From Streptomyces sp. B1I3 (GTDB taxonomy: Bacteria; Actinomycetota; Actinomycetes; Streptomycetales; Streptomycetaceae): a stretch of 64,000 nt of DNA. Positions within the stretch are counted from its first letter, which is position 1. Each line of letters begins with the position of its first letter. The notes under the pieces were generated by a model that was not told the DNA's origin, searched no databases, and was given only the letters and a program-made list of their open reading frames with translations. This document shows positions 20,380 through 29,306 of this stretch, piece by piece. Made by a program: the position numbers and the translations under genes. The stretch covers positions 5,044,501-5,108,500 of the forward strand of contig NZ_JAUSYD010000001.1 of assembly GCF_030816615.1 (NCBI RefSeq), in the 5' to 3' direction.

Positions 20380-20427
20380 GTTGCAAAGACAGCTTTGCAA
20401 CGCCTTTTTTGCAACCACCTCTTTGCA
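20380..20427. promoter_or_regulatory. Operator of the ArsR-type regulator
   Basis: The core is GTTGCAAAG-ACAG-CTTTGCAAC (20380-20401), a 9-bp perfect inverted repeat with 4-nt spacer. Two further half sites follow, TTGCAA (20409-20414) and CTTTGCA (20421-20427). It lies just upstream of the regulator start, where binding would block its promoter. Confidence 0.75.
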
Positions 20428-20443
20428 CCCGCGCGGCGCACTC

Positions 20444-20917
20444 TCAGCCGGTGTCCCGCGCCGCCTGTTCCACGAGCGGGATGACGCGCAGCGGTACGGG
20501 GTTCTCCATCACGATCGCCGTGGAGGCCCGCATGATGCCGTCGAAGCCGACGACGCGGTCGATCACCCGCTGCAGGTCGGCGTTGGAGCGCGCCACGAGT
20601 CGGCAGAGCATGTCGCCGTGCCCTGTCGTGGTGTGGAGCTCCAGCACCTCAGGAACCCCGCGCAGGTGCGCCCGCACGTCCACCCCCTGCCCCTGCTTGA
20701 TCTCCAGCGTCGCGAACGCGGTGACGGGATAGCCGAGTGCCGCCGGATCGACGTCCGGCCCGAACCCGCGGATGACGCCGTTCGACTGAAGCCGGTCGAG
20801 CCGCGCCTGTACGGTTCCGCGCGCCACGCCGAGCCGCCGGGAAGCCTCCAGTACACCGATACGGGGCTCACGGGCCAGCAGCACGATGAGCCGGCCGTCC
20901 AGATGATCGATCGTCAT
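20444..20917 (-). CDS. Lrp/AsnC-family regulator, divergent from hppD
   Basis: The protein has about 157 aa from ATG 20917 (MTIDHLDGRLIVLLA); an upstream ATG at 20938 would add seven residues. The N-terminal AsnC HTH (IGVLEASRRLGVARGTVQARLDRL) is followed by the RAM ligand domain (about 75-150) with VTAFATLEIKQGQG and TTTGHGDMLCRLVA. Such proteins are octamers or dimers that bind amino acids. Its place divergent from 4-hydroxyphenylpyruvate dioxygenase, 122 bp away, suggests tyrosine or phenylalanine sensing and control of hppD (inference). The shared gap holds TTGCGCACCTTGCGAAG, a possible site. Confidence 0.9.
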   Translation of the reverse strand: MTIDHLDGRLIVLLAREPRIGVLEASRRLGVARGTVQARLDRLQSNGVIRGFGPDVDPAALGYPVTAFATLEIKQGQGVDVRAHLRGVPEVLELHTTTGHGDMLCRLVARSNADLQRVIDRVVGFDGIMRASTAIVMENPVPLRVIPLVEQAARDTG

Positions 20918-21039
20918 GACACCTCTTCCGGTGGTCATCCTGTACAGATAGCCCGCCCATCATGGCCATCCGCCGGGCAAGCTGCCCACCGATCGCGCGA
21001 ACTGTTGCGCACCTTGCGAAGCGACGGGAACCTTCCGGT

Positions 21040-22185
21040 ATGACTGAGACTCTGCACACCACCCCCGACACCGCACGGCAGGCCGATCCCTTCCCGGTCA
21101 AGGGAATGGACGCGGTCGTCTTCGCGGTGGGCAACGCCAAGCAGGCGGCGCACTACTACTCCACCGCCTTCGGCATGAAGCTCGTCGCCTACTCCGGACC
21201 GGAGAACGGCAGCCGCGAGACCGCGAGTTACGTCCTGACCAACGGCTCAGCCCGCTTCGTCCTGACCTCCGTCATCAAGGCCTCCACCGAGTGGGGCACC
21301 TTCCTGGCCGACCACGTGCACGCCCACGGCGACGGCGTGGTCGACCTCGCGATCGAGGTCCCGGACGCCCGCGCCGCCTACGCGTACGCGGTCGAGCACG
21401 GCGCGAAGGGCGTCGCCGAGCCGTACGAGGTCAAGGACGAGCACGGCACCGTCGTCCTGGCTGCCATCGCGACGTACGGCAGGACCCGCCACACGCTGGT
21501 CGAGCGCGGTGACTACGACGGCCCCTACCTGCCGGGCTACCGGGCCGCCGAGCCCATCGTCGAGCCGGCCGCCAGGCGCACCTTCCAGGCCATCGACCAC
21601 TGCGTCGGCAACGTGGAGCTCGGCCGGATGAACGAGTGGGTGGCCTTCTACAACAAGGTCATGGGCTTCACCAACATGAAGGAGTTCGTGGGCGACGACA
21701 TCGCCACCGAGTACTCCGCCCTCATGTCGAAGGTCGTCGCCGACGGCACGCTGAAGGTGAAGTTCCCGATCAACGAGCCGGCGATCGCGAAGAAGAAGTC
21801 GCAGATCGACGAGTACCTGGAGTTCTACGGCGGCGCCGGCGTCCAGCACATCGCGCTCGCCACCAACGACATCGTCGCCTCCGTGAAGGCCATGCGGGCG
21901 GCCGGCGTGCAGTTCCTGGACACGCCGGACTCGTACTACGACACGCTCGGCGAGTGGGCGGGCGAGACCCGGGTGCCCGTGGAGACGTTGCGCGAACTGA
22001 AGATCCTCGTCGACCGCGACGAGGACGGTTACCTGCTGCAGATCTTCACCAAGCCGGTCCAGGACCGGCCGACGGTCTTCTTCGAGATGATCGAGCGGCA
22101 CGGCTCGATGGGCTTCGGCAAGGGCAACTTCAAGGCCCTCTTCGAGGCGATCGAGCGCGAGCAGGAGAAGCGCGGCAACCTGTAG
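21040..22185 (+). CDS. hppD: 4-hydroxyphenylpyruvate dioxygenase
   Basis: The 381-aa product is a cytosolic Fe(II) enzyme that converts 4-hydroxyphenylpyruvate and O2 to homogentisate in tyrosine catabolism. Homogentisate also feeds the melanin-like pigment pathway. Two vicinal-oxygen-chelate halves are visible. The iron ligands are His187 (AIDHCVGNV), His270 (VQHIALAT) and Glu349 (FFEMIER). The C-terminal gate helix GFGKGNFKALFEAIEREQEKRGNL-type end is intact. ATG 21040 is preceded by GGGAACC; length is normal for bacterial HPPD. The next homogentisate genes are not adjacent. Confidence 0.97.
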   Translation: MTETLHTTPDTARQADPFPVKGMDAVVFAVGNAKQAAHYYSTAFGMKLVAYSGPENGSRETASYVLTNGSARFVLTSVIKASTEWGTFLADHVHAHGDGVVDLAIEVPDARAAYAYAVEHGAKGVAEPYEVKDEHGTVVLAAIATYGRTRHTLVERGDYDGPYLPGYRAAEPIVEPAARRTFQAIDHCVGNVELGRMNEWVAFYNKVMGFTNMKEFVGDDIATEYSALMSKVVADGTLKVKFPINEPAIAKKKSQIDEYLEFYGGAGVQHIALATNDIVASVKAMRAAGVQFLDTPDSYYDTLGEWAGETRVPVETLRELKILVDRDEDGYLLQIFTKPVQDRPTVFFEMIERHGSMGFGKGNFKALFEAIEREQEKRGNL

Positions 22186-22249
22186 GCCCCAGCGGCCGGA
22201 CGCGGGCGGGCGTCCTCGCGGAGCACCCGTCCGTGCCGGCGCGCGCCGC

Positions 22250-23914
22250 CTACGAGGCCGCCGCGCCCCCCGGCGCCCCCGCCGACGCGGAGGACGCCCG
22301 CACGGGCGGGGCCGCCGGCTGCGTCGGCGCGGTACCCGGACCGGAGGGGGAAACGGCGCCGGTGCCGGGCCCGCGTACGGAGACCGCGTCCGCCTTCGGT
22401 GCCGAAGAAGGAGAGGCGGCGGCGGAAGGGGCCGGCTCGGGCTCCGCGCCCCGCATCTCCTCCGGGCCGCCCGGTGCCGGCTCACCCAGCTCCTCCAGGG
22501 CCTCCCGGGCCAGGGGGGCGGCCAGCGGCGAGAACCGCGGGTTGGTGCGCAGCGCCTCCTCCAGATGGCCGCGGGCCGGGCCGTCCTGACCGAGGCTGCT
22601 CTCGATCACGCCCAGGTGATACGCGTACGAGGCGTCCCGCACCCCCGTCTCCACAGCCCGCTCCGCGTACTGCACGCCCTCCTCCGTCCGGCCCGCCCGG
22701 TGCAGCGCCCAGCCCAGCGCGTCCGCGACCGCCGCACTGCGGCGCAGCGAGGACCACTCCGTGCGCATCAGCTCCACCGCCGCGTCCGGGTCGCCGTGGT
22801 CGGCCTCGTAGCGGGCCTCCAGCACGGACTCGTTCACTCCGGCGGTCCTCGCCCGGTCCAGGAGCTCACCCAGCTGTGCGTACTGGGTGCGGGCGTCCCC
22901 GTCCAGGTCCATCGACTCGTACAGCTCGCCCAGTTCGAGGACGTACTGCGGGACGGGCAGCTTCGCGGTGACCGTCCGGTAGTCGGCCAGTGCCTCGTCC
23001 GTGCGCTCCAGGGCGGCCAGCGCGCGGGCCCGGCCCGCACGGGAGGCGAGGTGGCTCCTGTCCGTACGCAGGGCCGCCTCGTACTGGGCGAGCGCCTCAG
23101 CGGGTTCGCCGCGCTCCCAGGCCAGATCGCCCAGCCGGTGCAGCGCCTCCGCCTTCTCGGCGGGAGCCGTGGCGTGGTCGGCCGCCTCCTGGGCGGTTGC
23201 CAGCGCGTCCTCGCGCCAGCCCTGGTTGCGGTACATCTCGGCCGTCCTGGCCAGCGAGGGGACACCCTTGCGCAGCGCCCCGAACCTCTCGGTGGCCTTG
23301 CCCGCCGCCTCGTACTCGCCGAGGCCGTTGTACGCGTCGATCAGCACCGGGTAGGCCGTCCAGTTCTTCGGCTGCCGGGCGCGGACCGTCTCGCCCCACT
23401 TCTTCGCCGCGAGGTAGTCGTGGCGGGCGTTGGCGAGTGCCCCCAGCCCCACCCACGCCTCCGTGTTCCCCCGCTCGCCGGGCTGTACGGCCAGTGACCG
23501 CCGCAGGGCCTGTTCGGCCCGCGCGTAGTACGCCGCGTCCGCGGAGCGCCGGCCCCATTCCACGAACGCCGTCCCGAGCACCGCCCAGGACGGCGCGTCG
23601 GACGGATGCGTCTCCACCCACCTCTGCCGGTCGCCGATCAGCGCCGTGAGGTCGGACAGGGCCGCAGGGGAGCCGGCCGCCGCCGCGGCCTCGGCCCGTG
23701 CCACCGGCCCCGGCCGGGGTGGCACGGCCCTCTCCGCGCCGTCCGGTACGGCGACCACGGCTCCGGCCACGAGCACGGCGCCGGCGACGGCCCCGAAGGC
23801 GGCCCTGCGCAGCGTGGTGCGCAGGGGCGCGGGAGGCAACGGCACGGACGTCGCGCCCTCCGGCGGCAGGGTGGAGGAGGGTGGCTCCGGGTTCTGCTGC
23901 GGCTTGGCATCCAT
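22250..23914 (-). CDS. TPR-repeat protein with N-terminal membrane anchor
   Basis: This 554-aa protein starts at ATG 23914 (MDAKPQQNPEPP). A Pro-rich cytosolic head precedes one membrane helix (about 35-58, AAFGAVAGAVLVAGAVVAVP), then an Ala-rich linker and a long array of tetratricopeptide helices (about 85-480). Clear units include YYARAEQALRRSLAVQPGE, LAQYEAALRTDRSHLASRAG and GPARGHLEEALRTNPRFSPL. The tail (about 490-554) is Pro/Ala/Ser-rich. It should be an extracytoplasmic protein-interaction scaffold. It stands convergent to hppD (64-bp gap) and divergent from the FAD oxidase. No partner is apparent. Confidence 0.85.
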   Translation of the reverse strand: MDAKPQQNPEPPSSTLPPEGATSVPLPPAPLRTTLRRAAFGAVAGAVLVAGAVVAVPDGAERAVPPRPGPVARAEAAAAAGSPAALSDLTALIGDRQRWVETHPSDAPSWAVLGTAFVEWGRRSADAAYYARAEQALRRSLAVQPGERGNTEAWVGLGALANARHDYLAAKKWGETVRARQPKNWTAYPVLIDAYNGLGEYEAAGKATERFGALRKGVPSLARTAEMYRNQGWREDALATAQEAADHATAPAEKAEALHRLGDLAWERGEPAEALAQYEAALRTDRSHLASRAGRARALAALERTDEALADYRTVTAKLPVPQYVLELGELYESMDLDGDARTQYAQLGELLDRARTAGVNESVLEARYEADHGDPDAAVELMRTEWSSLRRSAAVADALGWALHRAGRTEEGVQYAERAVETGVRDASYAYHLGVIESSLGQDGPARGHLEEALRTNPRFSPLAAPLAREALEELGEPAPGGPEEMRGAEPEPAPSAAASPSSAPKADAVSVRGPGTGAVSPSGPGTAPTQPAAPPVRASSASAGAPGGAAAS

Positions 23915-24011
23915 GGTCATCACTCTGCGTCAGTACGAAGAGCACATCGCGTTCCGCGTACGTGGGCGTAGACGGGTTCACACCATTGGCCCCGGGTGTC
24001 ACGCTTGGATC

Positions 24012-25379
24012 ATGGATGCACTTCTTGAACACCTGCGGGCAGGTCTTCCGGCCGAGGCCCTGATCACGGACCCGGACGTCACCGCCTCGTACGCCCACGA
24101 CATGGCGAGCTTCTGCGACGCCGGTGCCCCCGCCGTCGTCGTGCTCCCGCGCACGGTCGAGGAGGTCCAGCACGTCATGCGGACCGCCACCGCGCTGCGG
24201 GTGCCCGTGGTGCCCCAGGGGGCGAGGACGGGTCTGTCCGGCGGGGCGAACGCCTGCGACGGCTGCATCGTGCTCTCCCTGGTCAAGATGGACCGGATCC
24301 TGGAGATCAGCCAGGTCGACCGGATCGCGGTCGTCGAGCCGGGCGTCGTCAACGCCACGCTCTCGCGTGCCGTCGGCGAGCACGGGCTGTACTACCCGCC
24401 GGACCCGTCCAGCTGGGAGATGTGCACCATCGGCGGCAACATCGGTACCGCGGCCGGTGGCCTGTGCTGCGTGAAGTACGGCGTCACCGCCGAGTACGTA
24501 CTGGGCCTGGAGGTGGTCCTCGCCGACGGACGGCTGCTCAGCACCGGCCGGCGCACCGCCAAGGGCGTCGCCGGATACGACCTCACCCGGCTCTTCGTGG
24601 GTTCGGAAGGCAGCCTCGGCATCGTCGTCAAGGCCGTCCTCGCACTCCGGCCCCAGCCCCCGCAGCAACTCGTGCTCGCCGCCGAGTTCCCCTCGGCGGC
24701 GGCCGCCTGTGACGCCGTGTGCCGCATCATGGAGCACGGACACACCCCGTCACTCCTCGAACTGATGGACCGTACGACGGTGCGCGCCGTCAACGCGATG
24801 GCCGCCATGGGCCTCCCCGAATCCACCGAGGCGCTGCTGCTCTGCGCCTTCGACACACCCGACCCGGCGGCCGACCTCGCCGCCGTCGGGGAGCTCTGCA
24901 CCGCCGCGGGTGCCACGGAGGTCGTGCCCGCCGAGGACGCCGCCGAGTCAGAACTCCTGCTGCAGGCCCGCCGGCTGTCCCTGCCCGCCCTGGAGACCGT
25001 CAAGTCCGCCACGATGATCGACGACGTGTGCGTACCGCGGTCGAAGCTCGGCGCGATGCTCGAGGGCACCGCCGCCATCGCCGAGAAGTTCGACCTGACC
25101 ATCGGCGTCTGCGCCCACGCGGGCGACGGGAACACCCACCCCGTCGTCTGCTTCGACCACACCGACGCGGACGAGTCCCGCAGGGCCCGCGCGTCCTTCG
25201 ACGAGATCATGGCGCTGGGTCTCGCACTCGGTGGCACCATCACCGGCGAACACGGCGTCGGCGTGTTGAAGAAGGAGTGGCTCGACCGCGAACTGGGAGA
25301 GGTGGGGCTGGAGTTGCAGCGTGGCATCAAGGCGGCCTTCGACCCGCTCGGTCTCCTCAACCCCGGCAAGCTGTTCTGA
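24012..25379 (+). CDS. FAD-linked oxidase, GlcD/D-lactate dehydrogenase type
   Basis: The 455-aa flavoenzyme has a PCMH-type FAD-binding domain (about 35-215), with VPVVPQGARTGLSGGAN, PPDPSSWEMCTIGGNIGTAAGG and GYDLTRLFVGSEGSLGIV. A C-terminal FAD-oxidase cap (about 220-455) contains GVCAHAGDGNTHPVV and GTITGEHGVGVLKKEWL. This is the glycolate oxidase GlcD / D-lactate dehydrogenase family, which oxidises 2-hydroxy acids to 2-oxo acids. No GlcE or GlcF subunit gene is adjacent, so it may act alone. ATG 24012 aligns the family start. Confidence 0.9.
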   Translation: MDALLEHLRAGLPAEALITDPDVTASYAHDMASFCDAGAPAVVVLPRTVEEVQHVMRTATALRVPVVPQGARTGLSGGANACDGCIVLSLVKMDRILEISQVDRIAVVEPGVVNATLSRAVGEHGLYYPPDPSSWEMCTIGGNIGTAAGGLCCVKYGVTAEYVLGLEVVLADGRLLSTGRRTAKGVAGYDLTRLFVGSEGSLGIVVKAVLALRPQPPQQLVLAAEFPSAAAACDAVCRIMEHGHTPSLLELMDRTTVRAVNAMAAMGLPESTEALLLCAFDTPDPAADLAAVGELCTAAGATEVVPAEDAAESELLLQARRLSLPALETVKSATMIDDVCVPRSKLGAMLEGTAAIAEKFDLTIGVCAHAGDGNTHPVVCFDHTDADESRRARASFDEIMALGLALGGTITGEHGVGVLKKEWLDRELGEVGLELQRGIKAAFDPLGLLNPGKLF

Positions 25380-25380
25380 C

Positions 25381-25421
25381 CCCGGACCGCCCGGACCGCC
25401 CGGACCGCCCGGACCGCCCGG
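25381..25421. repeat. 9-bp tandem repeat (CGGACCGCC x4)
   Basis: Immediately after the FAD oxidase stop there are four head-to-tail copies of CGGACCGCC. They lie between two convergent genes and may be a slippage product. No coding role is seen. Confidence 0.8.
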
Positions 25422-25445
25422 CCACGGGGCCGGCCCCCGCACCGC

Positions 25446-25922
25446 TCACGGCTCTCCGTCCTGGGCTTCGTCCGCGGACCACGGATCGGTCAGCCAGAGG
25501 TCGTCGGCCGGCAACGGCGTGAGCAGCTCGGCGAGCGCGGCGTCCAGGCCGAGCAGCGCGCTCTCGGTCCCGGGGGGCACGACCACCAGGGTGCGCTCCA
25601 TCCAGGCGGAGACGGCGGCCGCGTCCATCTCCAGCAGGGCGTCGCCGTCCGGCGAGGCGAGGGCGACGCAGATGACGCCGCGGTCGCCGATCCGGGTCGG
25701 CCAGATCCGTACGTCCCCGTACCCGCACGGCCGGAACACTCCCTCCACGAGCAGCTCGCGGGCGAACGTCCAGTGCACGGGCGCCTCCGAGCCGATGTGG
25801 AAGGCGATGTGCACGGCGTACGGGTCGTCGGTGAGGTAGGAGAGCCGGGCGGGCACGGGAACGGACCGCTCGGGCGACAGGACCAGCATCAGTTCCAGCT
25901 CACGTTCCACGACGTCTCGCAT
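25446..25922 (-). CDS. ssgG: SsgA-like (SALP) sporulation/cell-division regulator
   Basis: This 158-aa cytosolic protein belongs to the SsgA-like family, unique to sporulating actinomycetes and controlling septum-site selection and spore wall maturation. Family blocks are all present: RLSYLTDDPYAVHIAFHIG, VHWTFARELLVEGVFRPCG, GDVRIWP and GVICVALASPDGDALLEM. The ATG at 25922 gives the normal length. In S. coelicolor the paralogue ssgG lies close to hppD, so synteny points to SsgG, but other SALPs are similar and the symbol is less sure than the family. A strongly acidic tail follows the core domain. Confidence 0.85.
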   Translation of the reverse strand: MRDVVERELELMLVLSPERSVPVPARLSYLTDDPYAVHIAFHIGSEAPVHWTFARELLVEGVFRPCGYGDVRIWPTRIGDRGVICVALASPDGDALLEMDAAAVSAWMERTLVVVPPGTESALLGLDAALAELLTPLPADDLWLTDPWSADEAQDGEP

Positions 25923-26135
25923 GGGAAGCACCTTCCGTTGCTCGTGGGGACCGGTCCCCTGACCGGTCCGCGCAAGGAGAGAGAGCCCTCCCGTCCGTCC
26001 ATGACGCGACTTCCCGGAAAATCTTCCCGCAGCCCTGAAAGTGGTCCAAACGGCAGGACCGGCCCGGGGGTGCGCGGCGGTCTGATAGATGTGGACCCTT
26101 GTATTGAGGCCTCGAAGAGATACGGGACCACGGTG

Positions 26136-27698
26136 ATGAGCGCCCCAACCCCGGCACCCGGTGACGAAAGCCCCCGCGAGGGCTACTACCCCGATCCGTC
26201 CATTCCCGGATACGTCCGGTACTGGAACGGCGCTTCCTGGGTTCCCGGCACGAGCCGGCCCGCGCCGCCGGACGACGGGACGTCGGCGGCGCCGCAGCAG
26301 GGCGGGACGGCAGCCGCATCGACGGCGGACGCCGCCCCGCAGCAGTCGGCCCGGCGCCCCGCCCCGGTGGACGAGACCGGGCCGATGTTCCTCGACGAGG
26401 TCGAGGGGCCCGGAGGCTTCGGCGGTGGCGGTGAGGTGGCGCCGACAGGCAACCGCCCCGAACCGGCGTCCGCCTGGCAGGCCGACACCGCCCGGCAGGG
26501 GGGCTTCGGCGGCGAACACGACCGCCGTGTCTCCTGGGGCGGCCCGGACCCACGAACGGCCGGTGGTGCTCCTTCCCCTGCCGCCCGGCCGGGTGCCACG
26601 CCTCCGGGCGCCGCGCCCGCGCCCACGGGTGACGCCGCGGCCGGGCGTCCCCCCGCCGACCCCCGCGGGGCCGGCTCCGCCGACCCGACACGGGGCGCCC
26701 TGCCCGGCATGCGGGACGGCGGCGAAGCCGTGCCCGACGGCACCGTCGCCGGCCGCGCCGACCGGACGGGCGGCACCGGCGACCGGAGCCGCCCGCCGTC
26801 GGACGGCACGCTCACCATCCGTGCCGTGGGCGCGGACGGCGTACGCACCCCGCGAGCGCGCGAGACGGGGCCCGCACCCGCCGACGGCACGATGACGATG
26901 AGGGCGGTGCCGCCCGCCGCGACCCCGCGGGCGCCCGTCCCGGCGCCCGCGCCGTCCCCCGGACCGCCGCGGGCCCAGACCCCGGCGCCCGCGCCGCACA
27001 CCCCCCTGACCCCCGGCCCCGGCGGCGGCTCCGCCTCCTGGGCGCAGCAGGTCCACCAGCTCGCCCAGCCCGAGCAGTCGGCCCGCCCCCAGCCGCCGCA
27101 GCAGCAGCACCCGGTGCCCGCGCCGCAGCAGGGAGCCCGGCCCGAGCAGCAGCCCGTCATCCCCTGGAAGCCTCCGGTCGACGACCCCTTCCAGCAACTG
27201 GCCCGCTCGCAGGCGTCCGCCAGGCCCGCCGGCCTCGGAAGGCGGCTGGCGGCCCGGTTCCTCGACACGGTGGTGCTCGGCGCGCTGGTCGGTGCCGTCG
27301 GCTTCCCGCTGGTCACCCGGGCGACGGACCACATCGACGGGAAGATCGAAGCGGCGAAGCAGTCCGGAGAAACCGTCACCGTCTGGTTGCTGGACTCCAC
27401 AACGGCGGGGTTGTTCGGCGCCGTACTCGGCGCGTTCCTCGTGCTGGGCTTCATGCTGGAGGCCCTCCCCACGGCCAAGTGGGGCCGCACACTCGGCAAG
27501 AAGCTGTGCGGCATCGAGGTGCGGGACATCGAATCCCACGACGCGCCCTCCCTCGGGGCCGCGCTGCGCCGCTGGCTGGTGTACGGCGTGCTGGGCCTGC
27601 TCGTCATCGGTGTGGTCAACGTGCTCTGGTGCCTGGTGGACCGGCCGTGGCGCCAGTGCTGGCACGACAAGGCGGCCCGCACCTTCGTCGCCGGCTGA
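26136..27698 (+). CDS. DUF2510-RDD membrane protein with long disordered linker
   Basis: The 520-aa product has three parts. A DUF2510 motif lies at about 10-40 (GYYPDPSIPGYVRYWNGASW). A very long disordered Pro/Ala/Gly/Gln-rich region (about 45-360) contains two near-identical pieces, PSDGTLTIRAVG and PADGTMTMRAVP. The C-terminal RDD domain (about 365-515) begins GLGRRLAARFLDTVV, has three membrane helices and the KWGRTLGKKLCGIEV signature. RDD proteins are membrane proteins of unclear role, sometimes transporters. ATG 26136 is preferred over GTG 26133. A second RDD gene follows 236 bp later. Confidence 0.88.
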   Translation: MSAPTPAPGDESPREGYYPDPSIPGYVRYWNGASWVPGTSRPAPPDDGTSAAPQQGGTAAASTADAAPQQSARRPAPVDETGPMFLDEVEGPGGFGGGGEVAPTGNRPEPASAWQADTARQGGFGGEHDRRVSWGGPDPRTAGGAPSPAARPGATPPGAAPAPTGDAAAGRPPADPRGAGSADPTRGALPGMRDGGEAVPDGTVAGRADRTGGTGDRSRPPSDGTLTIRAVGADGVRTPRARETGPAPADGTMTMRAVPPAATPRAPVPAPAPSPGPPRAQTPAPAPHTPLTPGPGGGSASWAQQVHQLAQPEQSARPQPPQQQHPVPAPQQGARPEQQPVIPWKPPVDDPFQQLARSQASARPAGLGRRLAARFLDTVVLGALVGAVGFPLVTRATDHIDGKIEAAKQSGETVTVWLLDSTTAGLFGAVLGAFLVLGFMLEALPTAKWGRTLGKKLCGIEVRDIESHDAPSLGAALRRWLVYGVLGLLVIGVVNVLWCLVDRPWRQCWHDKAARTFVAG

Positions 27699-27934
27699 GG
27701 AACGGCCCGGGGAACGGGCCGGGGTAGGGCCCGAGGTGGTGGCCGACCGAGGAGCGGGCCCCGGCAGCGGCCCACGCGCACGGCCCCGTGCTGACGGCCC
27801 GACACACCGGCCGGTGCCCTGGCCCGGGCGGCGGTACCCGCCCGCACGCTGCCGTACGCCCGTGTGCTGACGCCCCGTCCCCCGAAAGCACCCCAGCCGT
27901 TGCGGGCCCGCGCGGCCCGCGGTGCACTGCCCCC

Positions 27935-28585
27935 ATGAGTAACGAACCACCGCCGCCGCCACCCGGTCAGCCGCCCGAGGACGATCCCTTTTCCAAGCGA
28001 CCGCCCCAGGGTCCCCCGCCTCCGCAGGGCGGACCGCCCCCGCCGCCGTACGACCCGGGTCCGTACGGCGGCGGCGGGCCGTACGGTGGTCCGGATCCGC
28101 TGGCGGGCATGCCGCCGCTCGCCGAGCCGGGCAAGCGGATCCTGGCGCGGCTGATCGACTTCCTGATCGTCTCGATCCCGCTGTACCTGATCTCGCTGCC
28201 CTGGGGCGGGGCGGTGGACGTCTCGTCGGACGGCAAGGACGACGACTTCGGCAATGCGGTGGGCAGCGCCTACAGCGGGCACCAGCTGGTCTGGTCGCTG
28301 ATCGGCCTGGTCGTCTACGTCGCCTACGACACGTACTTCACGCACAAGGACGGCCGGACGCCCGGCAAGCGGCTGCTGAAGATGCGCGTGGCGATGCTCA
28401 ACGACGGTTCGGTGCCGGACACGAGCTCCGCGCTGATGCGGGCCGTCGTGCTCTGGCTTCCGGCACTGCTGTGCTGTCCATGCCTGTGGTGGCTGATCAA
28501 CATCATTCTGATGTTCACCGACAAGCCCTACCGGCAGGGCCTGCAGGACAAGGCGGGCAAGACGGTGGTGGTCGCCGTCAGATGA
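27935..28585 (+). CDS. RDD-family membrane protein
   Basis: This 216-aa protein has a Pro/Gly-rich cytosolic head (about 1-65, with PPPPPGQPPED and YDPGPYGGGG), then an RDD domain: AKRILARLIDFLIVSI-like first helix with Arg and Asp, a loop of about 35 residues, a second helix (LVWSLIGLVVYVAYDTYF), the signature HKDGRTPGKRLLKMRV, and a third helix with LCCPCLWWLINIILMF. The pair with the preceding RDD gene suggests a local duplication with very different N-terminal parts. Function unknown. Confidence 0.9.
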   Translation: MSNEPPPPPPGQPPEDDPFSKRPPQGPPPPQGGPPPPPYDPGPYGGGGPYGGPDPLAGMPPLAEPGKRILARLIDFLIVSIPLYLISLPWGGAVDVSSDGKDDDFGNAVGSAYSGHQLVWSLIGLVVYVAYDTYFTHKDGRTPGKRLLKMRVAMLNDGSVPDTSSALMRAVVLWLPALLCCPCLWWLINIILMFTDKPYRQGLQDKAGKTVVVAVR

Positions 28586-28632
28586 CCGGTGAGGCGCGGG
28601 AGATGACCGGTGACGCGCGGGCAGGGCCGGGC

Positions 28633-28926
28633 TCAGCGGTGAAGCGAATGCTCGCCGACACGGTTCCGGCGTGCGGCGGGCGTCTCGATGTCCTCGATCA
28701 CGTGCTGGGTGCGGGCCGGGGACCGCGTCGTCGCCTGCCGGGCCTGTCCGGCTCGCCCGGGCAGCGGGACGGTCACGGCCACCAGGAGGCCGAGGGCCAG
28801 TGCGGCGATACAGACGACGGCCACACCGATGCCCGATTCCGTACGTGCGAGCAGCAGCATGGCGAGGGCCGAGAAGACGACGGTGACCGAACCGTAGGAG
28901 AACTGTGCGGCAGTCGGACGAGGCAT
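28633..28926 (-). CDS. Small two-helix membrane protein
   Basis: This 97-aa protein starts at ATG 28926 (MPRPTAAQFSYGSVTVVFSA). Two hydrophobic helices, about 10-32 and 38-58, are separated by RTESGIG. A basic, Thr/Arg-rich cytosolic tail follows. An upstream in-frame start would add 15 polar residues of poor quality. It is conserved-looking but not recognised. The 380 bp between it and the M6 protease gene contain no other gene and presumably both promoters. Confidence 0.7.
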   Translation of the reverse strand: MPRPTAAQFSYGSVTVVFSALAMLLLARTESGIGVAVVCIAALALGLLVAVTVPLPGRAGQARQATTRSPARTQHVIEDIETPAARRNRVGEHSLHR

Positions 28927-29306
28927 GGCGTTATCCGTCCTCTGGGTGTCGGATAGGGGGTCTCTCAACACGTTCGCACTGTCAATCGACTCTACGACGG
29001 TGGATGCCCCCGGGGAACGGGTAGTAAGCGTGACCTAACCCACGGTGCCGGTGCACAGGGGGCGCACTGAGTCACACGGGCGCCGATCGGGTTGCCCGAC
29101 GCGCCGGTTGGTCACGCCGAGGTCTCACATGAACGTCCGGATACCGGTAGACGGCTCCCACATAGTGCACTTGGCCTGTGCAAGTCAAGATCTGTCTTTT
29201 CTCTCGCAACTCCGATCGAATGTCGTCACTTGTGACGCGTCAACGCGCGCGGCCCTGCTCCACACTTCGTGGCCGCGGACGCGAACGCCGGGGAGGACTG
29301 CATCAA

